Origin: Caryophanon sp.
GTDB lineage: Bacteria; Bacillota; Bacilli; Bacillales_A; Planococcaceae
Direction of reading: 5' to 3'
NCBI GenBank assembly: GCA_018384745.1
Contig: JAHAYH010000053.1
Location: 1 to 50,390, forward strand
Length of the DNA stretch: 50,390 nt
The position numbers were made by a program, and so were the translations under genes. The notes under the pieces are model-generated. The model saw nothing but the letters and a program-made list of their open reading frames with translations, was not told the DNA's origin and did not search any database. This document shows, one piece after another, positions 43,608 through 50,390 of the stretch. The stretch's first letter is position 1, and the number at the start of each line of letters is the position of its first letter.

Positions 43608-44586
43608 ATGGATGCAATACGTGCTCAATATCTCGAAAGTGTGTCGTGCGGTCACGGCCATGTTCCTTTGAGTAATACAACGCGCGATCTGCACGATTAA
43701 GCAAGTTCGTTTCGCAGTCGCCATCTTTATACGTCGACACGCCGATACTAATCGTTACGCGTTGGACGTATTCAAACAAGCAATTTCGAATGGCTTCATT
43801 CATGCGCATCGCCATTTGTGTAGATTGTTCTTCGGTCGTGTTTGGCAACAGCGCCACAAATTCCTCACCACCAAAGCGCGCCACAATGCCGTCTTCACCA
43901 ACACTTGTTTTTAACAACGGTGCAACTTCAATTAATACGTAATCACCAATTTGATGTCCATACGTATCATTTACTTTTTTAAAGTAATCGATATCTAAAA
44001 TACAAACGGAAAAAGCGTGCTCCATCGTTCGCGCTTTCACGATATGCTCCGCTAAGCGCTCTTCCATATAACGACGGTTAAATATGTTCGTTAGAAGATC
44101 GGTATTCGTTAACAGAATGAGCTCTTGTTGTTTCCGTTCGATTTCTTCATTTAACTTCGTCAGCTGAGCAAGTGCCTCCTTTTGCTGTTCATTGACACGC
44201 TCTAGCTTTTTCGTCATTTGTCGCAGCTCTTGCTCGTATTCAATGCGCTTGGTCATCGGCAATAAAATACACTCAATGCGTTCTTCGGCATCGTTTTCTA
44301 ACGTTCGCTGCGCATTGATCATCACGGGCATTTGGACGCCATCTGCACGTTCCATATGCAGCATAAACTCTTGTACAGACCCTTCTGTATGTAGCTGCGG
44401 GTAAAAATAGGAATGAAACACAAACTTATTGGCACGCGATAAAAACGCTTCGATATGCTGACCAATTAAGCTTTCTTGTTGGCGCTGTAATAACGTACTC
44501 ATAAACGTATTGGCATACGTAATAACCCCTTCATGATTTAACATGACAACACCACACGGCAGTTGCTCATACGTTAACATTGTCAT
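43606..44586 (-). CDS. PAS domain-containing diguanylate cyclase (GGDEF)
   Basis: Predicted cytoplasmic c-di-GMP synthase of 326 residues. An N-terminal PAS domain (about 1-118; GVVMLNHEGVITYANTFMSTLL) is joined by a coiled-coil helix (about 120-155) to a GGDEF domain (about 158-320) with the active-site motif RFGGEEFVALLP and DIDYFKKVNDTYGHQIGD. The inhibitory I-site RxxD before GGEEF is absent, so product inhibition is unlikely. No membrane segment. GGAGGAGG precedes the ATG. It is 27 bases downstream of an RsbQ-like hydrolase, the kind of partner known to feed ligands to PAS domains. Confidence 0.92.
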   Translation of the reverse strand: MTMLTYEQLPCGVVMLNHEGVITYANTFMSTLLQRQQESLIGQHIEAFLSRANKFVFHSYFYPQLHTEGSVQEFMLHMERADGVQMPVMINAQRTLENDAEERIECILLPMTKRIEYEQELRQMTKKLERVNEQQKEALAQLTKLNEEIERKQQELILLTNTDLLTNIFNRRYMEERLAEHIVKARTMEHAFSVCILDIDYFKKVNDTYGHQIGDYVLIEVAPLLKTSVGEDGIVARFGGEEFVALLPNTTEEQSTQMAMRMNEAIRNCLFEYVQRVTISIGVSTYKDGDCETNLLNRADRALYYSKEHGRDRTTHFRDIEHVLHP

Positions 44587-44613
44587 AGCTATTCCTCCTC
44601 CCGAGCTACTTTG

Positions 44614-45333
44614 TTAAATGGTTGCGAGTAAATGCTTCTTCATTAAATCCGGATGACTAATATGCGGATAATGACCTCTAACATCTAAAAAAATAAGCTC
44701 ACTATTTGTTAAATGCGCATGTAAATATTGCGACGCTTCTAACGGCACGATAAAATCATCATTGCTTTGTAGCAACACGGTTGGGATTGTCACTTGTGGT
44801 AAAAATGCACGCACATCCGCACGAAATGTCACTTCGGCAAACTCCCTTGCAATCGCTGCATCATTTTGTTTAAACGTGCGTTCAACTTCTTTAGAACTTT
44901 TTTGATCAGCGGACACGATTGGTGCTAAATGGCTTGCCCAACCGTTAAAGTTCATTTCCATCATTTGAAACAGTACGCCCAATTCTTCTTCATGAAAGCC
45001 CCCTACATAATCAATGTCATTTAAATAGCAGGCAGATGAACCGATCATAATGAGCTTTTTAAACGCATCAGGACGCTGTAAAGATGCTAGCATACCGATG
45101 ACACCGCTAATCGAATGCCCAATGAATGTGACATCTTTTAATGTATACGCATCAATGACGTCGAGTACATCTTGTACATAACCGTCTAGCGTGCCGTACC
45201 GAGCTGTGGAATAGGCTTCATAATCTGACTGTCCCGAACCAACATAGTCAAATAGCAAAATACGATACTGCTGTTGCAATGCTGGCAAAATGTATTGCCA
45301 CGTTTGCTGATTGCTACCGAAAACGAGTAGCAT
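44614..45333 (-). CDS. RsbQ-like alpha/beta hydrolase, N-terminally truncated
   Basis: Homologue of RsbQ (and of the KAI2/D14 hormone receptors), which in B. subtilis activates the PAS phosphatase RsbP under energy stress. The 239 residues align with RsbQ from about residue 30 on: RILLFDYVGSGQSDYEAYST, nucleophile Ser in GHSISGVIGM, CYLNDIDYVGGFHEEEL, Asp in SNDDFIVP and His in RGHYPHISHP, so the triad is intact. The N-terminal strands and oxyanion-hole loop present in RsbQ (about 269 residues) are missing, and only 12 bases separate it from the preceding gene. The ATG has AAAGG immediately adjacent, a poor ribosome binding site. Confidence 0.8.
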   Translation of the reverse strand: MLLVFGSNQQTWQYILPALQQQYRILLFDYVGSGQSDYEAYSTARYGTLDGYVQDVLDVIDAYTLKDVTFIGHSISGVIGMLASLQRPDAFKKLIMIGSSACYLNDIDYVGGFHEEELGVLFQMMEMNFNGWASHLAPIVSADQKSSKEVERTFKQNDAAIAREFAEVTFRADVRAFLPQVTIPTVLLQSNDDFIVPLEASQYLHAHLTNSELIFLDVRGHYPHISHPDLMKKHLLATI

Positions 45334-45345
45334 CCTTTAAACATT

Positions 45346-46260
45346 TTATTTTAATAACGCATCGATCCAGCGTTGTACTTTTAAGCCTTCATCAAACTGT
45401 ACAATTGCCGTCTTTTGCGCGCACGCATCAAGCAATGTGAATGAAGATGGCTCCACCGTCACGGCCACTTCTTCTGTCGTCGCTGTCGCTTCTAGTAACT
45501 GCGACCAGTTGCGAATGATCATCGATTTTTTCGTGCCGTACACTTTATAATCGATGCGTTCTTGTTGAGCGATACCTGCTGCTGCGTTAATGAGCATCGG
45601 GATACCACTTACCGTTTTTAAGAGCGCGCTGACAGACGTTTCACAAAGCGTCTCGTCCGCTGGATAGTTTGTTTGATGCGCTTCGATCGTTACATCACCA
45701 AATACATGGTGTGTTAGCTGTAAATAGTGCGGGAAAATTTCACGAATGAAGCCACCTTGCTCACGCGAAGCAATCCACGGATTTTGCTGCCATGGACGTG
45801 GCCATACAGGAAAATGTGTATGTAATTCAATGCGTACAATGTCGCCAAGCTCTTGCGTCTCAATCGCTTCCTTTAAGCGAGCAACTGCAGGGCTATACAT
45901 CATTGGGAAGTGCATCGCAGTTGTCACATGTTTTGCTGCTTCAACCATTGCTTCTCCATCTGCCGTATCGTGGGCAAGCGGTTTTTCACATAAAATGTTA
46001 AACCCTTTTGCTGCGATTTCTTTCGTTAGCGGCGCATGACTAACCGGTGGCGTACCGATATATACCCAATCTGGATTCGTCGCGAGCAGCTCTTCTAGCG
46101 ATGATACTGCACGCACATTATATTTGTTGGCAATATGCGTAAGGCGCTCGTTGTTTTCATCAAAAATAGCTGTTAGTGCACTTTCGTCATGCTTTAATAC
46201 GTCGTTAATAATGCGTTCACCTACGACACCTGTGCCGATGATTGCGTATGTTGTTGTCAT
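45346..46260 (-). CDS. Gfo/Idh/MocA family NAD(P)-dependent oxidoreductase
   Basis: Predicted sugar or cyclitol dehydrogenase of 304 residues. N-terminal Rossmann motif IIGTGVVGERI, acidic cofactor-binding residue after the second strand (AIFDENN), and the family EKPLAHD motif with the catalytic lysine near residue 94; the C-terminal domain has HTHFPVWPRPW and a conserved-type HYLQLTHHVFGDV. Substrate unknown. Its ATG overlaps the ogt stop by four bases (ATGA), so it is translated after ogt. Confidence 0.87.
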   Translation of the reverse strand: MTTTYAIIGTGVVGERIINDVLKHDESALTAIFDENNERLTHIANKYNVRAVSSLEELLATNPDWVYIGTPPVSHAPLTKEIAAKGFNILCEKPLAHDTADGEAMVEAAKHVTTAMHFPMMYSPAVARLKEAIETQELGDIVRIELHTHFPVWPRPWQQNPWIASREQGGFIREIFPHYLQLTHHVFGDVTIEAHQTNYPADETLCETSVSALLKTVSGIPMLINAAAGIAQQERIDYKVYGTKKSMIIRNWSQLLEATATTEEVAVTVEPSSFTLLDACAQKTAIVQFDEGLKVQRWIDALLK

Positions 46261-46718
46261 GATGTTCCTCCTCGTTCATGTTCAAGAAGCCACTGTTTCC
46301 GCCACACACCACCTGCATAACCTGTTAATTTGCCACTGCTGCCAATAACGCGATGACACGGCACAAGGATTGTCAGTTGATTTTTGCTGTTCGTCATGCC
46401 AACTGCACGCACCGCTTTTTCGTTGTCAATCAGCGTTGCAATTTGTTTATACGATGCCGTTTCACCATATGGGACGGTCGTTAACGCTTGCCAAACGCGC
46501 TGCTGAAATGCTGTTCCTTGCTGCTCATACGGCACTGTAAACGTTGTGCGCTCCCCGCGAAAATATTGCTGCAACTGTTCAATCGCTTGCGTTAATACAG
46601 CTGAACGCTCCGTTTCTGGACGCGGCTCTTCAACAAATAATACCGATGTAATATGCGTATTCGTTGCAGTTACTTCAACGATGCCAACAGGTGATGAAAA
46701 TGATGCGTTGTACGTCAT
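46257..46718 (-). CDS. ogt: Methylated-DNA--[protein]-cysteine S-methyltransferase
   Basis: Suicide DNA repair protein that removes alkyl groups from O6-alkylguanine. The 153-residue protein has the invariant active site PCHRVIGSSGKLTGYAGG with the acceptor cysteine, the helix-turn-helix with its arginine finger (PYGETASYKQIA, NEKAVRAVGMTNSKN) and a short N-terminal domain. GAGGGGAGC precedes the ATG. First gene of a pair with the Gfo/Idh oxidoreductase. Confidence 0.93.
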   Translation of the reverse strand: MTYNASFSSPVGIVEVTATNTHITSVLFVEEPRPETERSAVLTQAIEQLQQYFRGERTTFTVPYEQQGTAFQQRVWQALTTVPYGETASYKQIATLIDNEKAVRAVGMTNSKNQLTILVPCHRVIGSSGKLTGYAGGVWRKQWLLEHERGGTS

Positions 46719-46775
46719 AAGTAGCTCCCCTCCTCATTACTGTCATTTTACAATATTTTTCGACAAAACCGCTAA

Positions 46776-46807
46776 CAAAAAAAGCCCCTCCTACATAAGG
46801 AGAGGCT
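46776..46807 (-). terminator. Terminator after mqo
   Basis: AGCCTCTCCT (46798-46807, minus) pairs with AGGAGGGGCT (46783-46792, one G-U), followed by UUUUUUU. Confidence 0.9.
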
Positions 46808-46815
46808 CTCATTCA

Positions 46816-48288
46816 TTATTTAAGGTTTAATGATTGTTGCGCGTCTGATTTTACAGCTGCTAATAACTCTGGGTTTTCCACTAAAGAAATACCGTATGAT
46901 GGTACCATTTCTTTAATTTTATCTTCCCAAGCAGGTAATTGCTCTGGGAAACATTTGCCGATAATGTCTAACATTACTTTAACAGCAGTAGATGCACCTG
47001 GAGAAGCACCTAATAATGCCGCTACAGAACCATCTTGAGATGTAATTACTTCTGTACCGAATTGTAATGTACCTTTACCAGCTGGTGTATCTTTAATTAC
47101 TTGTACACGTTGACCAGCAACTACGATATCCCAGTCTTTCGCTTGTGCAGTTGGAATGAAATCACGTAATTCTTCAATACGTTGATCTTTGTTTAACATT
47201 AACTGTTGAATTAAGTATTTTGTTAAGCCCATTTCTTTTGCACCACAAGCTAACATTGTGAATAAGTTGTTTGGTTTTACAGATGTTACTAAGTCCATGT
47301 TTGAACCAGTTTTTAAGAACTTCGGAGAGAAGCCTGCGAATGGTCCGAATAATAATGAACGTTTACCGTCGATGAAACGAGTGTCTAAGTGAGGTACTGA
47401 CATTGGAGGTGCTCCAACTGCCGCTTTACCGTATACTTTTGCAAAGTGCTTATCAACGATTTCTTCGTTTTTACATACTAAGAAAATACCTGATACAGGG
47501 AATCCACCAACTTGTTTTGATTCAGGAATCGCTGTTTGTTGTAAAAGGTGTAAGCTCTTACCACCAGCACCGATGAATACGAATTTCGCATTGTGGTACT
47601 CAATTTTACCTTCTGCTTCGTTTTTCACTTTTAATTCCCAACGGCCATCGCTTGTGCGTTTAATGTTTTCTACAGAGTGCTTGTAGTTTACAGAAACGCC
47701 TGATTTTTGTAGGTTGTCTGTTAATACACGTGTTAATTCACCAAAGTTCACGTCTGTACCGCTGTCGATTTTTGTCGCTGCGATCGCGTCGTTTGCTGGG
47801 CGGTTCTCCATCATTAATGGGATCCACTCTTTTAATACGTCATGATCTTCTGAGAACTCCATACCTTCGAATAATGGGTTTTCAGATAATGCCGCGAAAC
47901 GTTTCTTTAAGAATTCAATGTTGTCTGCACCACGTACCATACTCATGTGTGGTAAAGATTGAATGAAATCTCCTGGCTTTGTAATTAAGCCTTTTTTCGT
48001 TAAGTAAGACCAGAATTGTAATGATAATTGGAATTGCTCATTAATGTTGATTGCTTTTGAAACGTCTACTTTCCCGTCTTTTTCAGGTGTGTAGTTTAAT
48101 TCACATAAAGCCGCGTGACCAGTACCAGCATTGTTCCACTCGTTTGAACTTTCTTCACCAGCTTTGTCTAGCTTTTCGAATACTTTAATGTTCCACTCAG
48201 GTGCTAATTCCTTTAACATTGTCCCTAATGTCGCACTCATAATACCTGCGCCAATTAAGATCACATCAGTTTGCTTTTGATTGCTCAT
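46816..48288 (-). CDS. mqo: Malate:quinone oxidoreductase
   Basis: Peripheral membrane FAD enzyme oxidising malate to oxaloacetate and reducing menaquinone. The 490-residue protein has the FAD motif [18 protein letters not shown], the Mqo-specific [21 protein letters not shown] segment near residues 47-67, and [13 protein letters not shown] near the C-terminus. Length matches the family (about 490-500). Codon use is less biased to GC-rich codons than in neighbours, compatible with high expression. Its promoter carries a cre-like site, consistent with catabolite control of the malate branch together with fumC nearby. Confidence 0.96.
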   Translation of the reverse strand: MSNQKQTDVILIGAGIMSATLGTMLKELAPEWNIKVFEKLDKAGEESSNEWNNAGTGHAALCELNYTPEKDGKVDVSKAININEQFQLSLQFWSYLTKKGLITKPGDFIQSLPHMSMVRGADNIEFLKKRFAALSENPLFEGMEFSEDHDVLKEWIPLMMENRPANDAIAATKIDSGTDVNFGELTRVLTDNLQKSGVSVNYKHSVENIKRTSDGRWELKVKNEAEGKIEYHNAKFVFIGAGGKSLHLLQQTAIPESKQVGGFPVSGIFLVCKNEEIVDKHFAKVYGKAAVGAPPMSVPHLDTRFIDGKRSLLFGPFAGFSPKFLKTGSNMDLVTSVKPNNLFTMLACGAKEMGLTKYLIQQLMLNKDQRIEELRDFIPTAQAKDWDIVVAGQRVQVIKDTPAGKGTLQFGTEVITSQDGSVAALLGASPGASTAVKVMLDIIGKCFPEQLPAWEDKIKEMVPSYGISLVENPELLAAVKSDAQQSLNLK

Positions 48289-48421
48289 GTTCTGACCATC
48301 CTCATAATATTATTTAGTCAAAATAAAACGGCACTCCCTCAGCAACCATTTTATTTTGTATTTCTTCTATAAGCGTAATGACGAAATGACTCAATTACAA
48401 TTATAAATTGCTCTGTTGCAT

Positions 48422-48459
48422 ATTATATAATAGTTAAACGTCTTTTGAAAGCGCTTGAA
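48422..48459 (-). promoter_or_regulatory. mqo promoter with cre-like site over the -35
   Basis: On the minus strand TTTCAA (48445-48450) and TATAAT (48422-48427) are 17 bases apart. TTGAAAGCGCTTGAA (48445-48459, plus strand) matches the cre consensus WTGNAANCGNWNNCA with one mismatch and begins at the -35, a position where CcpA binding would repress. The leader to the ATG is about 125 bases. Confidence 0.65.
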
Positions 48460-48768
48460 ATTGATGAATTTCACTGTCGATTACGTCAAAAAAATGCTCT
48501 AATTATTCCATTCATGCTCGCGCAAGCAACACGTACTTGCCATGTAAAACTAAGAAAAGGACACATTTTGCTTATCGTCCTATAATCCTTTCAATTCTAA
48601 ATTTTTTTCACAACCATTTCAATACACTGTTGAGAAATGACTGAATTTTCGAGTTTACAAAGAAAATTTCGTTCCCATTCAGCAAATAAATTCACAATTC
48701 CCTTAAAAAATGTGTATTTATTGTTTTTTAAGAAGAAAATCCTTTGTCTACGCTACAATGTTTCAGCT
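48460..48768. other. AT-rich gene-free stretch between the mqo promoter and panE
   Basis: About 310 bases without a supported open reading frame. It contains AT-rich sequence, a short GCTCGCGCAAGC hairpin near 48518-48530 and no convincing terminator for panE. No RNA gene is recognised. Confidence 0.5.
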
Positions 48769-49683
48769 TTATTGTTGCCCTGCTGCATACGGTTGTAAAA
48801 TGCCATAAATCGTCGACACTGTTGGAATCATTACGCCATGTTTTTGTGCAAGACGCAATGCCGCGCCATGCAAATGCTCCACCTCAAGCGGCAATCCTTT
48901 TCGTAAATCTTGGTGCATCGACGACGTTTGGGCACCCCCGAATTTGGCAATGCGCGCTACTTCCTTTTCCACCTCGTCAATCGTAAGCGCCACTCCTTCT
49001 AGCTGCGCAAGCTGTGCCATCTCTCGAATCATCGCCTGTGCGACATGTAACGTTGGCGCATGCTGCAATGCACTCGCTGGCTGCTGCGTACTTGCTGTAA
49101 TACCTGAAAATGCCGTAATGAGCATATATTTTTTCCACATGCCTTTTAAAATATCGTTGCTTACAACAAAGCTAGTGCGTAACGCTCCATCTAATGCGGC
49201 TAGTTCAGCAACGATGTTTTGCTGACTGTCATGGAGCGCACCAAACTGAATATTGCTGCCTTTACTTGAATGCACGACATGCCCTTGTTCGTTTAACGTA
49301 GCGATGATCGATGCGAAGCCACCGATGACTTTTTGTTCACCGAGCTGCTGCTGTAAAAGCGTCACATGCTCGATGCCATTTAGAAGCGGCAATACATATG
49401 CCCCTGTTCGCGTCGCAATGTCGACAATTTGTGGCAACGCCTCTTGAAAGTGATAGCCTTTTACTGCAATGATCACGACGTCTGCTGTCGATAGCTGTTC
49501 GACGTCTGTTGCTAGTTGTACCGATGCTTCAAAACGTCCTTCTGGGCTTTCTAGTACAAGCCCTTTCGCTAACTGCTCCGCACGTTTTTGTCGCACGAAA
49601 AATGTAACATTTTGACCTGCTTCTACAAGTCTCCCACCAAAATAAGCACCGATTGCACCAGCGCCGTAAACAATTATGTTCAT
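48769..49683 (-). CDS. panE: 2-dehydropantoate 2-reductase
   Basis: Ketopantoate reductase (NADPH) of the pantothenate/CoA pathway. The 304-residue protein has the Rossmann motif MNIIVYGAGAIGAYFGGRL at the N-terminus, the VIIAVKGYH segment with the conserved Lys, NGIEH in the active-site region, and the helical C-terminal domain with a conserved Lys/Glu set (KGMWKKYM; SSMHQDLRKGLPLEVEHLHG). The frame is open 24 codons further upstream, but the ATG at 49683 has GGGGGAGTG just ahead. Several PanE-like paralogues exist in Bacillales, so another ketoacid substrate remains possible. Confidence 0.88.
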   Translation of the reverse strand: MNIIVYGAGAIGAYFGGRLVEAGQNVTFFVRQKRAEQLAKGLVLESPEGRFEASVQLATDVEQLSTADVVIIAVKGYHFQEALPQIVDIATRTGAYVLPLLNGIEHVTLLQQQLGEQKVIGGFASIIATLNEQGHVVHSSKGSNIQFGALHDSQQNIVAELAALDGALRTSFVVSNDILKGMWKKYMLITAFSGITASTQQPASALQHAPTLHVAQAMIREMAQLAQLEGVALTIDEVEKEVARIAKFGGAQTSSMHQDLRKGLPLEVEHLHGAALRLAQKHGVMIPTVSTIYGILQPYAAGQQ

Positions 49684-49849
49684 CTTAAACACTCCCCCTT
49701 TATGTTGTATGTTCTTCATAACATAGAAGTTTTGCTCAATGCTAGTCCTTTTCAAATAGATGCATTAAATTTCACGTAAAAAGTGTTCGTAAGCGTATAA
49801 TGGGCGAATTTATGATACAGTTAAAAAAAAGGAAAAGAGAGTAAATACT

Positions 49850-50233
49850 ATGATTGAAATTAAAAGTTCGAAACTAAGCGACGGCGAATTTAACCGTGGC
49901 GTATTCGCTTCACGCGACATTAAAAAAGGTGAAATGTTACACCAAGCGCCCGTTATTGCGTATCCAAATGACCAACACGAACATATCGAAAAAACATTAT
50001 TAGCAGATTATGCGTTTGAATATGGCATTCATCATTCAGCGATTTTACTAGGCTATGGCATGCTGTTTAACCACTCATACACGCCAAATGCTACGTATGA
50101 TATTAACTTTGATAATCACACATTCGACTTCTTTGCGTACACAGATATTGCAGCAGGTGAAGAAGTATTAATTAACTATAATGGTGAAGTCGATAATGAC
50201 GATCCACTTTGGTTTAATAAAGAAGAAGAATAG
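49850..50233 (+). CDS. SET domain-containing protein
   Basis: Small stand-alone SET domain of 127 residues, a fold of protein lysine methyltransferases. It shows GVFASRDIKKGEMLHQAPV at the N-terminal strand pair, the pseudoknot motifs GYGMLFNHSYTPNATYDI (equivalent to NHS) and AGEEVLINYNGEVDNDDP (equivalent to GEELTxDY), and an acidic tail. No pre-SET or cysteine-rich post-SET is present. Substrate and role in bacteria are unknown. GAAAAGAGAG precedes the ATG; TATAAT at 49796-49801 may be its -10. Confidence 0.85.
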   Translation: MIEIKSSKLSDGEFNRGVFASRDIKKGEMLHQAPVIAYPNDQHEHIEKTLLADYAFEYGIHHSAILLGYGMLFNHSYTPNATYDINFDNHTFDFFAYTDIAAGEEVLINYNGEVDNDDPLWFNKEEE

Positions 50234-50240
50234 CACACAC

Positions 50241-50274
50241 GCTAAGGCATCTCATGAATGTCTTAGCTTTTTTT
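50241..50274 (+). terminator. Terminator after the SET-domain gene
   Basis: GCTAAGGCAT (50241-50250) pairs with ATGTCTTAGC (50258-50267, one G-U), followed by TTTTTTT. Confidence 0.9.
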
Positions 50275-50310
50275 ATTTGGCTCTTCACAATAACATGGGG
50301 TTGCTTTTCA

Positions 50311-50390
50311 CGTCGAGGCAGGCTTTCCGCGGGCGTGGCTTGAGCCTGTAGTCTCAAGCTCACGCTTTTCCCGCTGGAGTCCGCCTCTTG
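50311..50390. repeat. GC-rich dispersed palindromic repeat at the window edge
   Basis: The last 80 bases are far more GC-rich than their surroundings and fold as one long imperfect hairpin: GAGGC (50315-50319) with GCCTC (50383-50387), CGCGGG with CCCGC, and GCGTGGCTTGAG (50333-50344) with CTCAAGCTCACGC (50353-50365). Sequences of the type CTTTCCGCGGGC...CCCGC(A/T)GGAGTC recur in many Bacillaceae genomes as intergenic repeats. Copy number cannot be seen here. Confidence 0.65.

Noticed and set aside
1-50390. tRNA, rRNA, CRISPR arrays, transposases, prophage genes
   Set aside because: None were recognised on either strand; repeats are limited to terminators, operators and the edge palindrome.

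Overview
The window looks like a chromosomal segment from a low-to-moderate G+C Gram-positive bacterium of the order Bacillales, most likely the Caryophanaceae/Planococcaceae (Lysinibacillus, Solibacillus, Kurthia, Caryophanon relatives). The evidence is the conserved ctsR-mcsA-mcsB-clpC-radA ... ispD-ispF-gltX-cysS-mrnC-rlmB-yacP-sigH-rpmG-secE-nusG-rplK gene order, strong AGGAGG-type ribosome binding sites, sigma-A promoters, a CtsR operator, a cysteine T-box leader and cre and Fur boxes of Bacillus type. The genus is inference. No rRNA, tRNA, CRISPR array, prophage or transposase gene is visible.

Region 1 (1-17160, almost all minus strand) is the housekeeping supercluster, read from right to left: heat-shock/protein quality control (ctsR-mcsA-mcsB-clpC), radA, yacL, isoprenoid genes ispD and ispF, tRNA charging (gltX, T-box controlled cysS), RNA processing (mrnC, rlmB, yacP), sigH, and rpmG-secE-nusG-rplK. 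Two genes usual in this order in Bacillus are absent: disA between radA and yacL (the position holds a plus-strand acetate-uptake gene with a perfect CcpA cre match) and cysE between gltX and cysS.

Region 2 (17160-31140) is accessory metabolism and sensing: a small DUF4870 membrane protein, CorA, the oxygen sensor HemAT, an acyl-CoA thioesterase, two aldehyde dehydrogenases (one paired with a DUF779 protein), an RluF-type pseudouridine synthase, a cupin, and a complete branched-chain amino-acid ABC transporter (livK-H-M-G-F) whose promoter spacer holds a perfect 15-bp palindrome.

Region 3 (31140-36120) is the most distinctive locus. A B12-type MerR photoreceptor regulator (LitR/CarH-like) is divergent from a phytoene-desaturase-like gene followed closely by an MMPL lipid-type exporter. 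The divergent promoter region is packed with TTGTACAA sites, three of them in perfect 11-bp phase over the desaturase promoter, as expected for a CarH/LitR operator. The regulator lacks the histidines normally found around the upper face of the cobalamin.

Region 4 (36120-50390) holds iron genes (Fur-boxed siderophore/heme-type ABC permease and ATPase, an IsdG-like monooxygenase), a MerR gene that seems to begin with ATT, a CNNM/CorC transporter whose Shine-Dalgarno sequence is separated from its GTG start by a perfect hairpin, fumC with a Fur box on its promoter, PgeF, an RsbQ-like hydrolase (N-terminally truncated) next to a PAS-GGDEF protein, an oxidoreductase-ogt pair, mqo with a cre over its -35, panE, a SET-domain protein, and a dispersed palindromic repeat at the right edge. 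No single large undescribed system is evident; the best candidates for new biology are the light/B12 crt-MMPL unit, the hairpin-spaced start, the ATT start and the RsbQ-PAS-GGDEF pair.
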